NCBI GenBank assembly: GCA_963383645.1 | Contig: OY726560.1 | Coordinates: 71,351,109-71,415,108, forward strand | Origin: Muscardinus avellanarius | Lineage: Eukaryota; Chordata; Mammalia; Rodentia; Gliridae | Length of the DNA: 64,000 nt | Reading direction: 5' to 3' | Shown here: piece by piece, positions 55,475 through 64,000 of the stretch | Numbering within the stretch: the first letter of the stretch is position 1 | Layout: each line of letters opens with the position of its first letter | The notes under the pieces: generated by a model | What the model saw: the letters and a program-made list of their open reading frames with translations, nothing else | Database searches by the model: none | Told to the model about the DNA's origin: nothing | Program-made: the position numbers and the translations under genes

Positions 55475-55530
55475 ACCACCAGTGCTTTGCAGAGATAGGT
55501 GCCCAGTAAATGTGGAAGCTGAGCTAGTGT
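55475..55530 (+). repeat. possible MIR tail
   Basis: 'agtgctttgcagagataggt' then 'gcccagtaaatg' resembles a MIR 3' end. Short and uncertain. Confidence 0.35.
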
Positions 55531-56119
55531 GTTGATGGGGATGACAAATGACTGCACTTAAGGTTTTATTTCAGTCAGATTTTCTGTACACTGAAAATAC
55601 CTAATTTAGGATAGAAATTAGGTTTACTTTTTAAAGTAGTAGAAATGAGGTTTACTTCTTAAAATATGGTAGTATAACTGCTATAAAGAATCTGTAGGTT
55701 TTGTTTTTAATCTTTGTTACCCTTTCATCCTTTACCTTCCTTATACAAGCATTTTCTAATTGTAGTCATGTGTCCATTCTCTCCTCTCTATAGCAGTGTT
55801 CATAGTATATGACAAATTATCAAGGTCCCATTGGACCCAAAGTCCCTTGGATAAAAATTGGTTCCTCCTTCAAGAAGCTTGCAGGATTGTGGTGGGGAAA
55901 AAAAGGTAGGATTATATTTGGTATAATTACTGTATTGGAGTTGCCAAGGTGTGATGAAACTGCAAGAAAGGTATACCAAAATTTCTGGGATAAATCAGGA
56001 GTAACCTCATATGGATGTTGAGGCTTAGGCCAAGGACTGAAGATATGTTTCTAGACAAACTGGTGAATACAGGGGGAAGAGGAGAGAGGATGGCTCAGGT
56101 AGATGTGCAGTATGTAGGT
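55531..56119. other. unassigned intronic DNA
   Basis: The 70-codon frame at 55,809-56,021 is not recognised. A short T/A-rich duplication lies near 55,612-55,665. Confidence 0.35.
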
Positions 56120-56310
56120 CAGCACTGTCCAGTAGAACCTTCTGTGTGATGGACATGTTCTCTGCACTATTCAGTGGGAGAGTCACTGCCAAATTTAGGC
56201 AGTGGTCACTTGAAATGTAGCCAGTATGACTAAGGAAATGATTTTCAGCTCAGTTTTACTTAAATAGCTACATACAGCTAGTTTCTACTATACTGGCAGA
56301 GCAGATATGT
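56120..56310 (+). mobile_element. non-autonomous hAT (MER-type) element remnant
   Basis: 'gcactgtccagtagaacctt', 'ctgtgtgatggacatgttct', 'cacttgaaatgtagccagta' and 'taaatagctacatacagcta' follow the order of a common non-autonomous hAT-type MER element. Terminal repeats are decayed. Confidence 0.6.
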
Positions 56311-56523
56311 TTAGATCATTAATGATCATCAGAAGGATGTCAGATTGATCTGTCAACATGTTTGACAAATGTTGGATGTTAGTATTTTCAGGTTTTTATC
56401 GTTACATGAAAAACTTCATTCAATTAATGCCTTCATTAATATATTATAAAGTCTTTAGAATCATTATTTGGGTCAAAAGGCAAGAATTTTATTTTATTTT
56501 AATTGCTTTCTCAAAAGGCATTT

Positions 56524-56745
56524 GTTTTGTTTTTGGCTTTTTTGTTTGCTTGTTTCTTTGTTTTGGTGATACTGGGGTTCCTGGAATCCCTTCTACCTCC
56601 GGGCTACACTCCCAGACACCTATTTTTTATATTTTTATTTGGAAACAGGGTCTCTTAAGCCAGCGCGGCTGGCTTCGAACTTGCACGATCCTCCTGTCTC
56701 TGCCTCCCAAGCACAGGATTACAAGTGTGTGCCACCACACCCGGC
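56524..56745 (-). repeat. CpG-rich B1-ID SINE, antisense
   Basis: Duplication 'tcaaaaggcattt' at 56,511-56,523 and 56,746-56,758. The next SINE inserted in the right-hand copy. Confidence 0.93.
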
Positions 56746-56761
56746 TCAAAAGGCATTTTGA

Positions 56762-56983
56762 AAGCCAGGTGTGGTAGTGCAGGCTTGTAATCCAGCATTT
56801 GGGAGGCTGAGACAGGAGAATCACTGTTCATGAACAGCCTCAGCTACTTAGGGGAGGTCCTTTGCAACTCAGTGAGAACCTATTTCAAAATAAAGAATAA
56901 AAAATAGGCTGGGGGAGGGTGTAGCTTAGAGGTAGAATGCCCCTGGGTTCAATCTGCAGTACTGCAAAAAAAAAAAAAAAAAA
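56762..56983 (+). repeat. B1-ID SINE inserted at the same target
   Basis: Duplication 'aaaaggcattttga' at 56,748-56,761 and 56,984-56,997. The left copy overlaps the right target repeat of the preceding SINE. Confidence 0.93.
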
Positions 56984-56997
56984 AAAAGGCATTTTGA

Positions 56998-57952
56998 GAT
57001 ATAAGGCATTTTAATATAAGATCTAAGTGATCTTATATGGTTTTTATGTCTAATCATGTATTAACAGGTACTATAAACATTATTCTGATATAGTAGATTT
57101 ACTGTGGTATCCTATGTTTTATATTACAGTGAGCAAGAGTTCGTGCATTCTGAAATGTTTGTATTACTTGCGTTTCCTCTTTTGTGAATTTTTATTTGCA
57201 TATCCTGTAATCGTTCTAAGGGCTCTTACATATCCAGCATCAGTTTGTAAATGTACATTATTTCAAATTTACTGTTGCCATTGTGGTTGCTTCTTCACAA
57301 ACCTACATGTAGAAGCTTATACAGGGGCAGTGTATGCCATTAGTGATTTCCTTCTAAGGGACCCTTGCCACCAGCTTGTGCTTTCACTTGATGAAAAGGA
57401 CTGGTCTCCAACTCAAGATTTTCTTTTAGTAGGAATTTCAGATTGTTGCTCCATGCCTCCACCTGCTGGTAGAGATGGCTCTTCATTTTCAGAAAATGAT
57501 AGGTAGAGGAATACCATGGCAGGGCTGGGCAAAATATGGGAAGAAAAAAAAATTGTTAATTGCCTATCGTCTTGGAGTTTTGAATAGACCAAACTCAAGG
57601 ACCTTATATATAAAATTTATGTCAAATGGTGCTTAATAAAGATGCAGTAGGGCTAGGGATATAGTTAGGAATATAACAGAAAATACCGAGAAACCTCATT
57701 TATGAATTTAGTAGACTATAATAAAAATGCTTTATTTTAGTAGTGTCACCCATTTTTCTGAGTTATATGCAAAACAAAGTAATCCATAATCAAAATTATT
57801 CTAATGCTTTGTAATAGCAGCTGGATCTGATTCTCCTTTCATTTTCATATAATTGTTGAAAAAAGATTTACATCTAGTGTTTGGAATAAATAACTTTTTC
57901 AATATGAATATATGAAACATATTTATAAGTGTGTCTATATGTATATATTTAT
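56998..57952. other. unassigned intronic DNA
   Basis: Contains a 130-codon + frame (57,114-57,506), cysteine-rich, with no family I recognise and no clear exon signals. Most likely chance. Confidence 0.35.
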
Positions 57953-58130
57953 ATATACCCCTACACTCCTGTACTAAAGATTAAACCTAAGGCTTTGTGC
58001 TTTTTACTAGGCAAGAGCTGGTCCTTTAAAAAAAAAATTGAGGCAGGATTTTGCTAAGTTGCTCAGGTTGGCCTTGAACTTGCAATCCTACGACAGCTTC
58101 TGAATAGCTAGGGTTACAGGTGTGTGAATC
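57953..58130 (-). repeat. old ID/B1-type dimer, antisense
   Basis: The ID part has the long insert 'cttttactaggcaagagctg'; the B1 part reads 'aggttggccttgaacttgca'. Older than the standard dimers. Confidence 0.7.
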
Positions 58131-59363
58131 TTTCTAATTGTCCCTTTGCCATCCCAGATGTTGCTAGACCCCAAGATGGTACCCCACAGTAAGTTTTAGA
58201 GTTGAGTTTTTTTTTTTTTTTTTTTTTATGAAGTGGCAAAGGAAAGAGATAGGTAAAGAAGAGTAGAAGGCAAAGAGAGGTAAAGGAAAAATTGTCATGC
58301 TGTCTCAGCAGAGTAGTTCTAGAAAACTGTAATGTGGAAATGGAGTATCTAATGATCAAGTCCCTGAAATACTGCGCTCATGGCTTCCAGGAGTATGCCT
58401 GATAACAGATTGTAGACTACCAGTATAACTGTATCCCACCTTGTTATTAACTTGTTGATGTATTTTACCATTCTTTAGAGCTATACAGGAATAATACCTT
58501 ATATATCTGTCAATTTTTTTCCTGGTTTTTGGTTACTCCTAGTCCTGGGTCTCCATACTTCATTTCTGTAATCCTTCTTTGGGAATGAAATCCAAATATA
58601 CATGATTGAAAGGGAATACATAAATAATTTTCTTCTCAATATTTTACATATTTAGTGGCTGAGCAAGGTTACATAATTTGTAAGTTTACACAATTAGAAA
58701 ATGGAAACATACAAATTATGTATAAATTTAGCTCTGCCAACTTTAATTGGTTTCTTTTCTCATTATATTACCTATTTCTTGGTAAAAAAAAAAAAGGACT
58801 GATCTGTAGACTTTAAGGGACAATCTTTCTTTAAATGATGTTATTCCTTTGAGCAACAAGTCTTTAATACATTGGAGCATCTCTTTACAGACCAGTACTT
58901 ATTTGAAAAACATAGATTACAAATACATACTCAATTCTAAAAACATCTGTTACTTCTAATTAAAATATAATCTTAGATAAAGCTGTTATTGAAATGGGCC
59001 AGTTGAAAAGATAATATTTAATTTATCAATATATAGTTTATATGCAATATAACAGAAATAACCTTTCATCAAAAACGACATATTTCACCTGTACTTTAAA
59101 ATTAACTTGATTAAAAAAGCCTTGATTAATAAAGGCTTTTTAACCTTGGGGAATAAAAGGTATATTATACTGACATAAAAGTTTCATTCTTTTTATGTGT
59201 TTTCTATGTATGAAATAGTGAGTAGAATTTTTGGTATTATAAAAATTTCATTTTACTTTTTACATGAATTCTTCATAGTGATCATGTGTTTCAAGAAAAA
59301 ATGAAGTTATTCTAAAAATAATGAAAAAATTCTTTACTTTTAGCAATGGTAGTACATTCAAAC
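58131..59363. other. unassigned AT-rich intronic DNA
   Basis: A T-run occupies 58,207-58,228. No repeat family or exon recognised in 1.2 kb. Confidence 0.4.
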
Positions 59364-59709
59364 TTTTTTTTTGGTGCAATGTATTCATACATCATAATGG
59401 TATAAAGAAAATACTTTTGTAGACATACATGCACACATCGCCCAGTTAGCCCCTACCTGATCCCCACCCCATTCCCTCCCCATCCCTCCTTCCCTCCCCA
59501 TCCCTCCTTCCCATGCTTGGCTTAGTGGTTGACATCTAGTTTTATAGCAATTTATCCAATATTAACGATGATAATCTCACAAAACAGTTTCATTTGTCTG
59601 GTACCAAGCTTTTGATGACTAAAAGATAACAGTTCAATATTTATTTTTTGCTTTCTTTCTTACCAGAGAATATTTTTTTCTTTTCTTTTTTTTTTTTAGG
59701 TGAAGCTAT

Positions 59710-60425
59710 CATACATTTATTTATTTATTTTTCAGAAAAAATCTATCCTGATATGGAATATGGACTCTAGATACCCAAAACAATCTCAAAGAAGAACAAA
59801 GCTAGAAGATGTATATTTTCTGATTTCAAACCATATAAAGCTACAATAATTGAAACAGTGTAGTACTGTTCCAGAGGCAGATATATAAACCATTGGAGTT
59901 AAATAAAAGCCTAGCAATAAATTCTTCCATATATTGTCAAGTTATTTTTGACAAGGTTTCCATGAACATTTGGTAGAGAAAATAATAATCTTTTAACTAA
60001 ATATTGTTGAAAAATAATAATTACATGAAAAAGAATAAAATTGGACCCTTACCTAACATATTTGCAAATATTAACTCAAAATAGATAAAAGACCTAAATA
60101 TAAATCTTAAGACTATAAACTTTTAGGAGAAAATCTGGGTCATAAAACCTCACAACATTGAAATTGGCAGTGATTTCTTGGATATGATTTCAATGGTACA
60201 GGCAACAGAAGGGTAAATAAACTCCCTAAAAAATAAAAAACATATTGTATATCCAAAGACAATGTAAACAGAGTTAAAAGTTACTAATAGAATGGGATAA
60301 AATATTTCCAAATGCTATATCTGAAGGTATATTAATATTCCAACTAGAAATCCTAAAAATTAGCAACAATAAAAGCAAAGAATACAATTTAGAGATAGGT
60401 AAAAGACTAACATAAATAATGAATC
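59710..60425 (+). repeat. inverted L1 ORF2 fragment carried in copy C
   Basis: Nearly collinear with 28,020-28,738 and 33,232-33,945, including the same ends, so the junctions predate all three insertions. Confidence 0.78.
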
Positions 60426-60442
60426 TCCACAGATAACCAATC

Positions 60443-61362
60443 TTAGTTGTCTGTTGGATGGAAAATCTTGTTTCTCTGGTTCTGGTGTGTGTTACCTACT
60501 TCTTCTTTGTAGTTAATCTCTTTGAGTATTTTCTCTAGCGCTGGTTTTGAAGACATAAATTCCTTCAGTTTCTGTTTGTCATGGAAGCTTCTTATTTCTC
60601 CATCTAATTTGATAGCAAGTTTTGCTGGGTAGGAAATTTTTGGCTGGAAGTTGTTTTCTTTCAGAGTTTGGAATATGTTACTCCAAGCCCTTCTGGCTCT
60701 CATGACTTGGTTTGGGAAGTCTGGAGTGATTCTAATTGGTTTGCCTCTGAATGTCACTTGGCCCTTTGTTATTGTTGCCTGTAAGATTCTCTGCTTGGCT
60801 TCCACATTGGTCATTTTGACAATTATGTGGCGTGGGGCTCCTCTTCTCTGATCCTCTCTAACGGGAGTTCTATAAGTTTCCTGGACCTGTGTATCGACCT
60901 CTTGCTCTATGTTTGGAAAATTTTCTGCTATTACTTCCTTGAAGAGATTATTGATCCCTTTGGTTTCACCTTCTTTTCTCTCCTCTATTCCAATTATTCT
61001 TAGGTTAGCTCTCTTAAAATGGGCCCATATTTCTTCAATGTCAGATTCCTGCTGTCGAATTTTTTTTTTTCAAAATTAGAAACTATGCGTTCATTTTTTG
61101 AATGATCATCTTCTAGGAGCAAGATTCTATTCTCCATGTGGTCTAATCAGTTGTTTGTACTTTGAATTGAGGCCTTTACTTCATTAATTGCATCCTTTAT
61201 CTCTCTTTGGCTCTCTCTGAATTCTTTTCGAAACACCTCTATTATTTCTACAGTTATTTTCCTGATTTGATCTTCTAGAAATCTCTGAATTTCTGTTTTA
61301 TCAGGTTCTGATGTTGTGGGGTTGTGGGCATTCATTGCTCCATTGTTATTCCTCTTTCCCAT
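60443..61362 (-). pseudogene. LINE-1 ORF1p-like frame, copy C, broken
   Basis: The best-preserved C-terminal half of the three: the frame is open from 60,814 to 60,443 across the end of the RRM-like region and the C-terminal domain (ARRAW, ISYPAKL). It has glutamine where A and B have TAA, but shares TGA with copy A (61,147-61,149). A T-run insertion near 61,065 shifts the frame. Confidence 0.87.
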
Positions 61363-61639
61363 GATTTCGGAAGTTTGTGCCTTCTCTGGGTTCTTCCCTG
61401 GGTCACTACGACTTCACTTAAGGTGCTGTGGATCTCGAGTCTATAGTATCTCAGTTCCCACTACTCCTTTACTGAGTTGTATCGCTGAGTCTCAGACCCT
61501 GGGAGTCAATCGAGGCTGCTTTAGACCATGGGGGGTGCCAGGTTGGGCGTTCTCCTATGGTGTAATATCTCTGCCACCACCACTCCCCCACTGGGTCAAG
61601 TCCCTGGGAGTACAGTGCTGGGATTTCTCCTCTAGGAGC

Positions 61640-62322
61640 CCTAATTTGACTCACTTTGAATGCGCAGATGGAGCTGTCGTGGACTCGGTGAATTCGCTGC
61701 TGCTTTCGCCGGTAGCAATATGGCGCCGCTGCTGCGCCCTCGGCTGTGAGGCTGGCGTATTTCTTTTCTGATTTTGAACTCCACTCTGGGTCCCTGCAGG
61801 GTGCGCTGAGCCCAGCCCCTGGGAGCTTTAGATGCTCTCTGCGCAGAGAAATCTGCCGAATCCCGCCCGGCTGTTCCGCCGCAGCTCACCTTGGCTCGCT
61901 GTCTGCCGCTCCTCTCTGGAGCTTGGTAGGCTGTTGAGTGTGTTGGTCCGGTGCCGTCCAGTGAACTCGCTGCTGCCGCCAGCAGTAAGGTGCTGCTGCC
62001 GTGTTCTCGGGCGTGAGGCCGGCGTATCTCCTCTCTGGTTTCTGAGCTCTGTTATGAGTTCCCTTCCTCTCTGAAGCCTGGTGCTGCAAGGCAAAATGGC
62101 GCCCGCCGCTTCACGCCGTGGCTCCGGCTGCAGCACTGCAGTCTGGTTTCTGGTGTCTCGTTTTTCCAGCCCTCTTTTTCTCTGTCCCTTAAAATTACAT
62201 TTTTTGTTTCTCTGCTGATTGTTTTTTCTGGCTATGAAAGGCGCTGATTTTGTGGTAATAGAGATTGGTTGTTAGCGGGGTTCGTAAGCCCCGTTTTGCT
62301 CCGTTGCCATCTTCCCAGAAGT
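61640..62322 (-). promoter_or_regulatory. L1-type 5' UTR, copy C
   Basis: CpG-rich. Two related blocks start at 61,688 and 61,961 ('gtgaa.tcgctgctgc'), 273 bp apart against 214 bp in copy A, the difference being a segment near 61,900-61,955. The 5' end has the YY1-type 'aagatggc'. L1 5' UTRs in other mammals can also start transcription antisense, which here would be toward downstream PDE7A sequence; that is untested. Confidence 0.6.
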
Positions 62323-62607
62323 CCCCCAATAGCACTTATTTCTAATGACAACACTATTTTGCCAATTTGTGATTGCTTGTCCCTAATTACCAGACTGAAA
62401 GCTTAACAATGGTGCCTCCTCTGCTCACTAACAGCACCAGCACCAGTCCTGATAGATACTAGCCAATGGCTGCCTGACCAAGGCTGCTGCCATTCACATC
62501 ACTCTCACATTCAGACTTTTAAGAGAATAAAACTGCTCAGTAGATGATGATTATTGATAAAAGACTTAGCATTTCTAGGAAGAAACACATGTAGGAAAAC
62601 ATGAACA
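62323..62607. other. unassigned intronic DNA
   Basis: No recognised feature. Confidence 0.35.
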
Positions 62608-62838
62608 GAGCTGGGCATGGTAGCGCGGTCTTGTAAATCCAGCATTTGGGAGGTGGAGTCAGTAGGATTGATGTTTGCGGACAGCTTCAGCTGCTTAGTG
62701 AGGCTTTTTGCAACTCAGTGAGACTCTGTTTCAAAATAAAGAATAAAAAAAAAAAATAGGGCTGGGGGTGTAGCTCTGAGGTAGAATGCCCCTGGGTTCC
62801 ATCCTCAGTACAGAAAAAACAAACACCAAAAAACAAAA
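62608..62838 (+). repeat. B1-ID SINE
   Basis: 'catgaaca' flanks it (62,600 and after the tail). ID half 'gggctgggggtgtagctctg'. Confidence 0.9.
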
Positions 62839-62976
62839 ACCATGAACAACATCTTTGATAACAAAGCACAAGCTAGTAAAGGATTTGGTGGGGAGGCCAG
62901 GGGAATACTTTAATATTGGTGAAGACTGACAAAATCCAGTTTTGACAAGAATGTGAAAAAATGAGGGTTTTTGTTG

Positions 62977-63135
62977 TTGTTTTTTTTTGCAGTACTGGAG
63001 ATTGAACCTAGAAGCATTCTACTACAAGCTACACCCCCAGCCCTATTTTTTATTCTTTATTTTGAAACAGGGTCTCACTAACTTGCAGAGGGCCTCACTA
63101 AGTAGCCTTGAACCTGTGATCTTCCTGTCTTAGCA
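62977..63135 (-). repeat. B1-ID SINE, antisense, truncated
   Basis: The B1 half lacks its final third. Confidence 0.85.
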
Positions 63136-63207
63136 GCTACTAATATTGGAACATTATTTAATTCAAACTTTTGAGATGACAGTAACTCTACTGGGCAAGT
63201 GAAAGTT

Positions 63208-63407
63208 ATTTATTTATTTATTTTTGGTGGTACTGGGGTTCCTGGAAGCCCTTCTACCTCCGGGCTACACTCCCAGACCTATTTTGTATACGTTTTTATT
63301 TGGAAACAGGGTCTCTTAAGCCAGCAAGGCTAGCTTCAAACCTGCGTGATCCTCCTGTCTCTGCCTCCCAAGCGTGGGGATTATAAGCGGGCACCACCAC
63401 GCCCGGC
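63208..63407 (-). repeat. CpG-rich B1-ID SINE, antisense
   Basis: Duplication 'caagtgaaagtt' at 63,196-63,207 and 63,408-63,419; (TTTA)n tail. Confidence 0.94.
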
Positions 63408-63619
63408 CAAGTGAAAGTTTTAAATGTGAAAACTAACCTTTCTGCAGTCCTGGAATTTTTCTAAAGAAGTTGTAAACTTGTTAAGATAATATATACATAG
63501 ATTTTTGGCAAGTATTTGTAACATCGATAATAATGAATAGTGGTATTTAATTTCATACTCATCAGTGTGGGATTGGTTATATTAATGGTATTTTAGTTCA
63601 TCAGGAAGTTGAGTCAAGA

Positions 63620-63840
63620 GCCGGGCGTGGTGGTACACTCTTGTAATCCCAGCATTTGGGAGGCTGAGACAGGAGGATCCAGGTTGAGGAGAGCCTCAGC
63701 TACTTAGTAAGGCCCTTTGCAACTCAGTGAGACCCTGTTTCAAATGAAAGAGTAAAAAAAAAAAAAAAAAAAAGGCTTGGGGTATAGCTCTGAGTTGAAT
63801 GCCCCTGGGTTCCATCCCCAGTACTACAAATAAATAAATT
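63620..63840 (+). repeat. B1-ID SINE
   Basis: A run of about 20 A sits in the linker between halves (63,754-63,773). The end runs into 'aaataaataaattaatta'. Confidence 0.92.
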
Positions 63841-64000
63841 AATTAATAGAAAGTTTTGACAAATAAAATGACTTATTGTAGCCAGATTTGTCAGGAAGAA
63901 TGCATATAATAATTTGGGTAGAAAAAACTAATTGCAGAATGTAATGCTCCATTAGCCTATCAATACTACTTTCTAGCATTTGTATTTGTAGATAAATACA
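63841..64000. other. unassigned intronic DNA
   Basis: Nothing recognised up to the window end. Confidence 0.35.

Larger units (their letters stand above)
59364..62322 (-). mobile_element. composite half-L1 element, copy C, in PDE7A intron 1
   Basis: Same order as copy A: 5' end at 62,322 ('gacttctgggaagatggc'), 5' UTR to about 61,640, ORF1 frame 61,362-60,443, inverted ORF2 piece 60,425-59,710, spacer, 3' UTR (59,520-59,400), A-rich end at 59,364. The G-rich tract has an extra repeat of the 'ccctccccatccctccttcc' block. I could not find a target-site duplication. It lies antisense to PDE7A. Confidence 0.83.
51049..64000 (+). other. PDE7A: PDE7A intron 1 (5' part)
   Basis: No further exon is seen to the window end, consistent with a long first intron. 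The first 450 bp remain GC-rich, then AT-rich sequence with SINEs and composite L1 copy C follows. Long frames at 51,258-51,528 are GC-rich artefacts. Confidence 0.85.

Noticed and set aside
57114..57506. 130-codon cysteine-rich frame in intron 1
   Set aside because: No known family, no exon-like boundaries noticed and ordinary AT-rich composition; chance is the simplest explanation, though a conservation check would settle it.
27652..62322. The three composite L1 copies as a CRISPR-like or segmental repeat array
   Set aside because: Different flanks, target-site duplications and truncation show independent retrotransposition; nothing prokaryotic is present.
51049..64000. Alternative PDE7A2 first exon
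   Set aside because: I looked for the hydrophobic N-terminal start of the short isoform in intron 1 and did not find it; it probably lies beyond the window.

Overview
This is nuclear DNA of a mammal, most probably a squirrel-family rodent (Sciuridae: ground squirrel, marmot or tree squirrel). About 55 copies of a dimeric SINE, in which a B1-like (7SL-derived) left half is joined by an A-rich linker to an ID-like (tRNA-Ala-derived) right half, are scattered through it in both orientations. This B1-ID arrangement is typical of squirrels and their relatives. Old LINE-1, MaLR LTR, MIR, hAT and Tigger remnants fill much of the rest. There is no prokaryotic-style gene content, and almost every long reading frame is a by-product of repeats or of GC-rich DNA.

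Layout. Positions 1 to about 50,100 are intergenic and repeat-rich. From 50,120 to 51,260 lies a strong CpG island with two perfect palindromic CRE sites and one near-match. It holds the first coding exon of PDE7A (cAMP-specific phosphodiesterase 7A, long isoform PDE7A1) on the + strand: 46 codons at 50,911-51,048, ending in a phase-0 splice donor. The rest of the window to 64,000 is PDE7A intron 1. No other cellular protein-coding exon was found.

The most unusual content is a set of rearranged LINE-1 derivatives, all on the - strand. Three insertions (A 27,652-30,458; B 32,668-35,216; C 59,364-62,322) share one composite structure: a GC-rich L1 5' UTR, an ORF1-like frame, then about 700 bp of older L1 ORF2 sequence in the opposite orientation, then an L1-type 3' UTR with an A-rich tail. 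A and B are flanked by target-site duplications, and B is 5'-truncated, so the composite has moved as one RNA-copied unit. It resembles the known 'half-L1' (HAL1) strategy, with ORF1 and no sense ORF2, but carries an inverted ORF2 piece. A fourth insertion (40,963-44,172) is a different deletion form: a duplicated, monomer-containing 5' region joined to the 3' end of ORF2 and the 3' UTR, flanked by a ~20-bp target-site duplication. Copy C sits in PDE7A intron 1, antisense to the gene.

Functionally, the only gene is PDE7A. Its promoter region carries cAMP-response elements, and exon 1 encodes an RRGAI motif resembling the PKA-inhibitor pseudosubstrate. The sequence therefore fits a cAMP-responsive gene whose product limits cAMP signalling. 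All repeat-family assignments were made by eye from remembered consensus patterns, without a database search.
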